A DNA stretch of 57,707 nt from an uncultured Clostridia bacterium (GTDB taxonomy: Bacteria; Bacillota; Clostridia; Oscillospirales; Ruminococcaceae), in assembly GCA_937892655.1 (NCBI GenBank), contig CALBJC010000086.1, positions 1 through 57,707 on the forward strand. Direction: 5' to 3'. A program made the position numbers and the translations under genes. Shown piece by piece: positions 52,619-57,707 of the stretch; the first letter of the stretch is position 1; the number at the start of each line of letters is the position of its first letter. Under the pieces are notes generated by a model. It saw only the letters and a program-made list of their open reading frames with translations. It was not told where the DNA came from and made no database searches.

Positions 52619-53908
52619 ATGAGGCAAGCCAACAGTACAATAAAAGGATATTCGTATCAATTCAATAAATCTATCCTCGAAATTTTGAAGGCTGGAGAAG
52701 CTGACGAGATTGTATTGGAAGGTGTTATCGAAGATATTGATATTCAATCGCCAACAAGCATAACTACTATACAATGCAAATATCACGAGGATAAGAAATA
52801 TCAAATTTCAAATGTGGCTGCTCCGCTTCTTGAAATGCTATGCCATTACTGCGAGTGTGCTTATTTAGGAAAGTCTGTTTCCTACATACTATATGCTTAC
52901 TATGCGGATAATGTGGATTCTGTAGATATGGCAGACTTTGTAAAATTTCTCGAATCAACAACGGATAAAGACATCCTGTCCAAGTATTTCCATCGCATTT
53001 ACACCATCTCAGATCCCGTGATTCTTGCAATAGCAAATAAAGTCAAAAAGACCAGTGCGGAAAAGGAACAACTTCTTAACCACTATAAGACAAACCGCAA
53101 ATCTTTATCTTTAAGGGTTAACATTAAAGATTTTTGGGACAACTTTACTTATGTAAAAGCAGAACAATTCGATGAACTGCAAGCCAAAGTAATTCAGGAG
53201 ATAGAGAAAATAACTGATCACGATACAGCAACCTCCTTGTTTTATCCTAATGCATTTTCTCATATTGCATTCTTATCTTCTAAGGTTGACAGTTCAGATA
53301 GAACAATAACCAAAAGCGAGTTTATTGATTTTCTGCAAAACCAAAAGTCCGTGTTACTAACTAGATGGACAATTGGGGCACTGGATAGAGAACAGTTGCT
53401 AAAAAGTAAGAAGGCATATTTGTCCACTGCCTTTGCTTCTAATCCTGATGTTCGGGCTTTTGTTTTTTCAGATGCTTTCTTGGATGCCACAGGAAGCAAT
53501 ATTATTGCGTTTATACACGAATATCTTAACAAGTATTTCAAGAAACGTAAATTACAGAAACCGCCAATTTTTATCTTTGGAAACAAGAACTCGACTTTAA
53601 TGCAAAATTCTCTGCTGGAATTGTACAAGTATCAACAGTCTGTAAATACAGGTTCGATAGGTACAGCATTTCTTGAAGACAGCTTTATCAACAATACAAA
53701 TTGTGCATCAGATTTTTCTTGTAAGATGACACTTTTAGATAATATATCTGTTGATATTTTGGAAAAATGCAATGTTAATCAACTATATGTGATTGGCAGC
53801 ATTGATTCTCCTCTTAATAGTCCCAATTATTATGTAGAAGAACTTGATATCACAGATGTAGGGTCCTTGAGATATTTAGTAGGCTTAACTAAAACATTGG
53901 AGGTGTAA
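52619..53908 (+). CDS. PD-(D/E)xK-type nuclease (DUF4297/Cap4-like), HerA partner
   Basis: The 429-residue protein begins with GYSYQFNKSILEIL, then VLEGVIEDIDI and TTIQCKYHE. The arrangement E...D-I...Q-C-K (about Glu34, Asp39/41, Gln52-Lys54) fits the N-terminal nuclease of DUF4297/Cap4 proteins. The rest (150-429) is unassigned, mostly helical. It starts after AGGTGG and ends two bases before the HerA gene, as in known nuclease-HerA defence pairs. It should cut DNA in complex with HerA. Confidence 0.75.
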   Translation: MRQANSTIKGYSYQFNKSILEILKAGEADEIVLEGVIEDIDIQSPTSITTIQCKYHEDKKYQISNVAAPLLEMLCHYCECAYLGKSVSYILYAYYADNVDSVDMADFVKFLESTTDKDILSKYFHRIYTISDPVILAIANKVKKTSAEKEQLLNHYKTNRKSLSLRVNIKDFWDNFTYVKAEQFDELQAKVIQEIEKITDHDTATSLFYPNAFSHIAFLSSKVDSSDRTITKSEFIDFLQNQKSVLLTRWTIGALDREQLLKSKKAYLSTAFASNPDVRAFVFSDAFLDATGSNIIAFIHEYLNKYFKKRKLQKPPIFIFGNKNSTLMQNSLLELYKYQQSVNTGSIGTAFLEDSFINNTNCASDFSCKMTLLDNISVDILEKCNVNQLYVIGSIDSPLNSPNYYVEELDITDVGSLRYLVGLTKTLEV

Positions 53909-53910
53909 AA

Positions 53911-55683
53911 ATGATCGAAATAGGAAAAGTGATTAGCAGTAATCCTGGTGTAATTCAAATCATTTTGAATAGTATTGAGGATTTTGAAAGAAACAAATCT
54001 AAAATCCGCATATCGAAGTATATATCCATTGAAGATGGAAATGATCTAAAGATTTTGGCGTCAATACAAAATGTTTCTGCCGTCCAATCTAGCGACGCCA
54101 ATACAATTAGTTATACCATTTCTTGCTCACCTATTGGATGCTATTCAGAAACTGATGAAGGTATACTGTTTAGGCAAGGGGGCGTAAATTTACCGTCACC
54201 TACAGAACCGGCGTATTTACCGGATGATGATGTAATCAATGCCATTTTCAGTAGTAATGACAATTTCTCTTTTGGTATAGGACGTCTGTCCAATAATCAA
54301 ACGGTAAATTATTTTGTTGACGGCAACCGCTTTTTTGGAAAGCACATTGCTGTAGTAGGTTCAACCGGCTCTGGCAAGTCCTGCGCAGTTGCTAGACTTT
54401 TGCAGAACATATTGCACATTAATCAAGGTCATAACGAGAATGCGGGTAATCTTAAAAATGCGCATGTAATCATTTTTGATCTACATTCCGAATATCGGTC
54501 AGCGTTTACATTGGCTGAGCAAGAGTCTTTTGGATTGAATTGTCTTGATGTAGAAAAACTTTGCCTGCCGTATTGGTTGATGAACTCTCAAGAATTAGAG
54601 GCGCTTTTTATTGAGAGTAATGAAATGAATTCGCATAACCAAATATCGCAATTCAAAAAAGCAGTTATCTTAAGCAAAGAGAAACACAATCCAGGAATGG
54701 AACACATTACCTATGACACACCGGTTTATTTTGATATTGTAGATGTTTATCGATATATTAAAAATAAAAATTCAGAGGTTATCAGTAAAAAAGAAGGTGA
54801 TCCTCATCTTCCTAAGAAAAACGATGGCTCGTTAATATATAACGCCGATGAGTTGTACTTATCAGAAGAGATTGAATTTGCGTCAACAAGTCAAGCTGGA
54901 GCCACAAAGGCATCAACTGGCCCATATCACGGTGAATTTGAAAGATTTATAACAAGATTGGAAACCAAGCTGTCGGATAAACGCTTAAAATTCATTACAA
55001 AACCAACAAAAGAAGATGGTACGCCGTACACTACTCAAGATTTTGCTGAAATTCTAAAACAGTTTTTAGGATATATTGATAAATGTAACATTACCATTAT
55101 CGATTTAAGTGCCATTCCTTTTGAAGTACTTAGCATAGTAGTTAGCTTGCTTTCTCGTGTCATTTTTGACTTCGCATTCCACTACTCGAAATTACGTCAT
55201 GAAGCCGGCATGGTGAACGATATACCGTTTATGCTGGTATGTGAAGAAGCACATAATTATATACCTAAATCTGGGGGAGCTGAATATTCAGCTTCCAGAC
55301 ATTCCATTGAAAGAATCGCTAAAGAAGGACGTAAGTATGGATTGAATTTGATGGTTGTAAGTCAACGTCCATCCGAGGTCTCTGAGACGATTTTTTCACA
55401 GTGTAATAATTTTGTTGTTTTGAAGCTTACTAATGTGAATGATCAGAATTGTATAAAAAATTTACTTCCCGACAATAACGCATCTCTAGTTGATGTCCTT
55501 CCTACCTTGGCAGCAGGAGAGTGCTTGGTTGTTGGAGACGCCGTTCCATTGCCCGCTGTTGTTAAAATGGACATGCCTAATCCTATTCCCAATTCAAGTA
55601 ATGTAAATGTATATGATGAGTGGAACAAAGATTGGATTGATATTGTTTTTGATGATGTAATAAGGCGTTGGAGAAAAGAGTAA
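53911..55683 (+). CDS. herA: HerA-like ATPase
   Basis: The 590-residue protein has an N-terminal HAS-barrel-like domain (1-110), Walker A VGSTGSGKSC at 149-158, Walker B region MLVCEEAHNYIP (about 441-452) and SQRPSEV with the arginine/sensor residues. HerA forms a hexameric DNA translocase. The segment at about 260-350 is an insertion rich in charged residues. With the nuclease two bases upstream it forms an anti-phage-type pair. Confidence 0.88.
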   Translation: MIEIGKVISSNPGVIQIILNSIEDFERNKSKIRISKYISIEDGNDLKILASIQNVSAVQSSDANTISYTISCSPIGCYSETDEGILFRQGGVNLPSPTEPAYLPDDDVINAIFSSNDNFSFGIGRLSNNQTVNYFVDGNRFFGKHIAVVGSTGSGKSCAVARLLQNILHINQGHNENAGNLKNAHVIIFDLHSEYRSAFTLAEQESFGLNCLDVEKLCLPYWLMNSQELEALFIESNEMNSHNQISQFKKAVILSKEKHNPGMEHITYDTPVYFDIVDVYRYIKNKNSEVISKKEGDPHLPKKNDGSLIYNADELYLSEEIEFASTSQAGATKASTGPYHGEFERFITRLETKLSDKRLKFITKPTKEDGTPYTTQDFAEILKQFLGYIDKCNITIIDLSAIPFEVLSIVVSLLSRVIFDFAFHYSKLRHEAGMVNDIPFMLVCEEAHNYIPKSGGAEYSASRHSIERIAKEGRKYGLNLMVVSQRPSEVSETIFSQCNNFVVLKLTNVNDQNCIKNLLPDNNASLVDVLPTLAAGECLVVGDAVPLPAVVKMDMPNPIPNSSNVNVYDEWNKDWIDIVFDDVIRRWRKE

Positions 55684-55692
55684 GTTACTTAT

Positions 55693-55730
55693 GGAGGGTT
55701 ATCAACATACTATTATGTCGATAATCCTCC
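55693..55730. repeat. Long imperfect inverted repeat after herA
   Basis: Two 17-base arms (15 of 17 pair) with a four-base loop lie ten bases after the HerA stop. It may be a terminator without a T-run or an mRNA stabiliser before the HNH gene. Confidence 0.5.
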
Positions 55731-55836
55731 CGCTTCTATAAACATTGAATATTTCAATTGCATCTTGGATTAAGGTCATTATTTGTTGTTGCGGAAGACG
55801 CTTTGAAAAAATTAGATTACTATAAATGGGTACGTT

Positions 55837-56631
55837 ATGAATATTTTAGATGAAAAGAAGTGTATCTGCAAACTATGTGGACTTGAGTTTACAGATAGTG
55901 AAATGAGTGAAGAGCATTATCCCGCTCGTAGTACTGGTAACAATGATATTGTGGCTGTCGATTTTATCAAAATGATCGATACATTAGTGTCTGGTACAAT
56001 GCGAGATGAAGTCTTAAAACAAGTCAAAAGTGGAGAAAACATAGAAGATATCTCTGGCAGCATTTTTGACACAAAGCTTTCAAAATCATTGTATCGTGAC
56101 GGAAGAACATCGCGAACATTATGCAAGAAATGCAATACGTTTTTAGGAAAGTATGATGAAGCGTATTTGAAATTTTTCAATGTAGATGGAAATCCTAAGA
56201 TAGTGAAAGGATTTCAGCCAACGACAAAGCTTCAAATAATAAAAGCAATCTATGCAAAGTTTTTATCGTTACCAGAAAGCGTTGACGAGGAGTTTGACTT
56301 TTTGGAATTTATTAGGAACGAAAAAACAACGACTTATAATGGCATTTGGAAAATTTATTTTGTTAAGCGGGATTTCAGTACTGATCTACTGGGAATGAAG
56401 GATATTGGCACAGGGAAACTGACATTCGATGAGGGCGTAGTATATGAGATGTCTGATGATAAGTTTATTTTTAATCTAATGAACTTTGAAAAGCATTCTT
56501 TTTTCAATATGACAAGCATTTTCGATATTTTGCAGAAACACTATACAATAACTGAAGGTGTTGGAGAGAATGGGGGATATCACGCTCAAATTCTAATGAG
56601 CAGGCTACTCTCTGAAAATGGTGAGGTATAA
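55837..56631 (+). CDS. HNH-type nuclease-like protein
   Basis: The 264-residue protein has a zinc pair CKLCG (11-15), then EEHYPA (25-30), and CKKCN with FLGKYDEAY (96-110). This C-x2-C ... E-H ... C-x2-C-N layout is that of HNH endonucleases. The remaining 150 residues are unassigned. The ribosome-binding site is weak and 153 bases separate it from herA, so co-transcription is uncertain. It could add a second nuclease to the nuclease-HerA system or be separate cargo. Confidence 0.7.
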   Translation: MNILDEKKCICKLCGLEFTDSEMSEEHYPARSTGNNDIVAVDFIKMIDTLVSGTMRDEVLKQVKSGENIEDISGSIFDTKLSKSLYRDGRTSRTLCKKCNTFLGKYDEAYLKFFNVDGNPKIVKGFQPTTKLQIIKAIYAKFLSLPESVDEEFDFLEFIRNEKTTTYNGIWKIYFVKRDFSTDLLGMKDIGTGKLTFDEGVVYEMSDDKFIFNLMNFEKHSFFNMTSIFDILQKHYTITEGVGENGGYHAQILMSRLLSENGEV

Positions 56632-57023
56632 TTTTTTACTTGAAAGAGTGCTTAGCTTCTTCTCGTACAAGGACTGCACGAGAATTGAATTTGATTCCAG
56701 CATCCCTATGGTTGAATTGTTAACATTTTCTGCTATAATGTAATTGCTCTTAAAGGAGCGCGACCTTTACATCCACCTTTGTATCCAAACATCAAAGCCA
56801 GTTGAACTGTAGGACAGAGCCAAGTATCACTTACTGAAAAAGAATAACGAATTTTTTCTCCGCCGATTTTTCAGAAAATTGATACCAAACTTTGATACCA
56901 AAACAGTACCAAACGGGCTGAGAACACAGAGAATACAGAGAAAAACGAAGCAAAACGAGAGAAATCTCACGGAAATTAGCCCAAAATAAGGCGAAAAGTA
57001 ACTGTGGGAAAGAACTCGTAAGC
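56632..57023. other. Right end of the island, non-coding
   Basis: No convincing gene. It holds a promoter-like pair TTGAAT (56712-56717) and TATAAT (56734-56739; spacer 16) pointing right with no start codon near. It also has the inverse of TCAACTGGCTTTG at 56793-56805, and a cluster of three TACCAAA motifs at 56880-56889, 56893-56902 and 56905-56913. Confidence 0.5.
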
Positions 57024-57035
57024 GAATGGGAATAA
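57024..57035 (+). other. attR: duplicated guaA 3' end
   Basis: GAATGGGAATAA reads E-W-E-stop and differs from attL by a single silent base (GAA for GAG). Confidence 0.75.
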
Positions 57036-57134
57036 CAAACCAGACTCGAAAAACCTAGTGTTTATGCGGGTTTCAGAGGTTTTAGAATCGTTCTGGTTCT
57101 ACTCTGGTTCTACAAATTAATGATTTTTATTAGT

Positions 57135-57165
57135 AAAAAAAGCCTAACTTTATGTTAGGTTTTTT
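57135..57165 (+). terminator. Terminator, probably the original guaA terminator
   Basis: Stem CCTAAC / GTTAGG with a five-base loop, A7 before and T6 after. It would follow guaA closely if the island were absent. Confidence 0.75.
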
Positions 57166-57205
57166 GTGTATTTAAAGGCTTTCTTTAATAATATAACGCA
57201 GTGTA

Positions 57206-57229
57206 TTTTGGTTGCAGTTTTGGTTGCAG
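57206..57229 (+). repeat. Perfect 12-bp tandem repeat
   Basis: TTTTGGTTGCAG occurs twice head-to-tail. Its core TTTGGT resembles the TTTGGTAC motifs of the island ends. Confidence 0.7.
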
Positions 57230-57558
57230 TGGTTAGTTTGTATGTTTTATAACAGTTGATTTATGTGTCGATATTAAAGTGTTAATGGATGAATATATAA
57301 CATGGAAACAAGGCAACTAGAAATTGCTTGATTATGTGACTGAATATAAAAACAGTGTGCTTAATTGTTTGAAAACGTAAGGAAAAATAAGGATACTTGA
57401 GGTGTATAATATTGAATCTCCATCGTTATGAAGTTATAACTTTGTACTGATGGGGCTTTTGTTGTTAACGAGTGTTAGGGGACAAATAAATTGACTAAAT
57501 GGGAATGGGTGGTAAAATTAATATAATTGGAAATCAAGTTATAAGGAGAGGATAAAAT

Positions 57559-57707
57559 ATGAATATACTTATATTGGGAAATGGGTTTGATTTGGCTCAT
57601 AAGTTACCTACAAGTTATGTGGATTTTTTGAGTTTTGTAGAACAAGTACAAGATGCTAATTGATATGATATAATCTTGAGTGTGAGAAATCACGAAAATT
57701 TGAATTT
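57559..57707 (+). pseudogene. AbiH-like abortive-infection protein, N-terminal fragment
   Basis: An ATG at 57559 with AAGGAGAGG before it encodes MNILILGNGFDLAHKLPTSY, the N-terminal signature of AbiH-family proteins, then stops at TGA (57661-57663) after 34 codons. Family members are usually about 300 residues. Either the gene is broken by a nonsense or frameshift change or the ORF is a remnant. The window ends 44 bases later, so the remainder cannot be seen. Confidence 0.6.

Larger units (their letters stand above)
50737..57035 (+). mobile_element. 6.3-kb integrative island at guaA carrying a nuclease-HerA-HNH cassette
   Basis: The island lies between the two guaA-end repeats. It contains an integrase next to attL, a small HTH regulator, a nuclease/HerA pair and an HNH-type gene. 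No conjugation or replication genes are visible. The integrase is visibly more GC-rich than the nuclease-HerA genes, which suggests a mosaic. Integration at the guaA 3' end is a known hotspot for genomic islands. Confidence 0.8.
57036..57558. other. Non-coding stretch beyond the island with tandem repeats
   Basis: No gene is visible. It holds tandem repeats CTGGTTCTAC (57093-57114) and TTTTGGTTGCAG (57206-57229), the terminator at 57135-57165, and a promoter-like pair TTGACT (57491-57496) / TAAAAT (57513-57518; spacer 16) before the AbiH-like gene. Confidence 0.5.

Noticed and set aside
57036..57130. tRNA or structured RNA beyond the island, because islands often use tRNA genes
   Set aside because: No acceptor stem, T-loop (GTTCRAATC) or anticodon arm could be assembled; the attachment site is better explained by guaA.

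Overview
The window looks like the chromosome of a low-GC, gut-type anaerobic Firmicute, most like Ruminococcus or a related Oscillospiraceae genus. Evidence: sigma-A promoters with strong GGAGG sites, a SpoIID sporulation protein, a MutS2/RecO/YqzL/Era/YbeY/PhoH operon, acetate kinase, and many glycoside hydrolases without signal peptides that act on imported plant oligosaccharides. I found no rRNA, tRNA or CRISPR array.

Layout. (1) 1-1100: the cut end of a mobile element with a Rep_trans-type replication initiator and two tiny genes. (2) 1100-10200, minus strand: one long housekeeping operon behind a consensus promoter at about 10160 (CYTH protein, phoH, ybeY, era, yqzL, recO, mutS2, two RadC-like genes, a hexapeptide acyltransferase), then an orphan gene. 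(3) 10200-25700: a kinase-like orphan, gap, ktrAB potassium uptake, a cytoplasmic GH9, citrate synthase, spoIID, a eukaryotic-type hisA, tmcAL, ackA, hisC and a LacI-sensor/GGDEF fusion. (4) 25700-31600: HD phosphohydrolase, cardiolipin synthase and a large GH2. (5) 31700-36830: a three-gene operon of two different dynamin-like GTPases flanking a metallopeptidase-fold protein whose zinc site is damaged. (6) 37000-49600: GH43, malQ-glgP, an IS200/RAYT-like transposase carrying palindromic repeats inside its reading frame, PHP hydrolase, CapA lipoprotein, SGNH hydrolase, GH95 and a HAD phosphatase. (7) 49750-57707: a one-domain guaA with a 6.3 kb island at its 3' end. The island carries an integrase, a small HTH regulator, a nuclease-HerA pair and an HNH-type gene. 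Its ends are 12-bp repeats that both encode the last residues of GuaA (E-W-E-stop). Beyond the island lies a truncated AbiH-like gene.

The items most worth follow-up are the dynamin / pseudo-M48 / dynamin operon, the guaA-targeted nuclease-HerA-HNH island with stacked integrase-arm-like repeats, the in-frame palindromes of the transposase (with a third copy 24 kb away), and the RadC-like pair in which one partner has a dead JAMM centre.

All functional calls come from reading motifs and alignments from memory. No database search was run.
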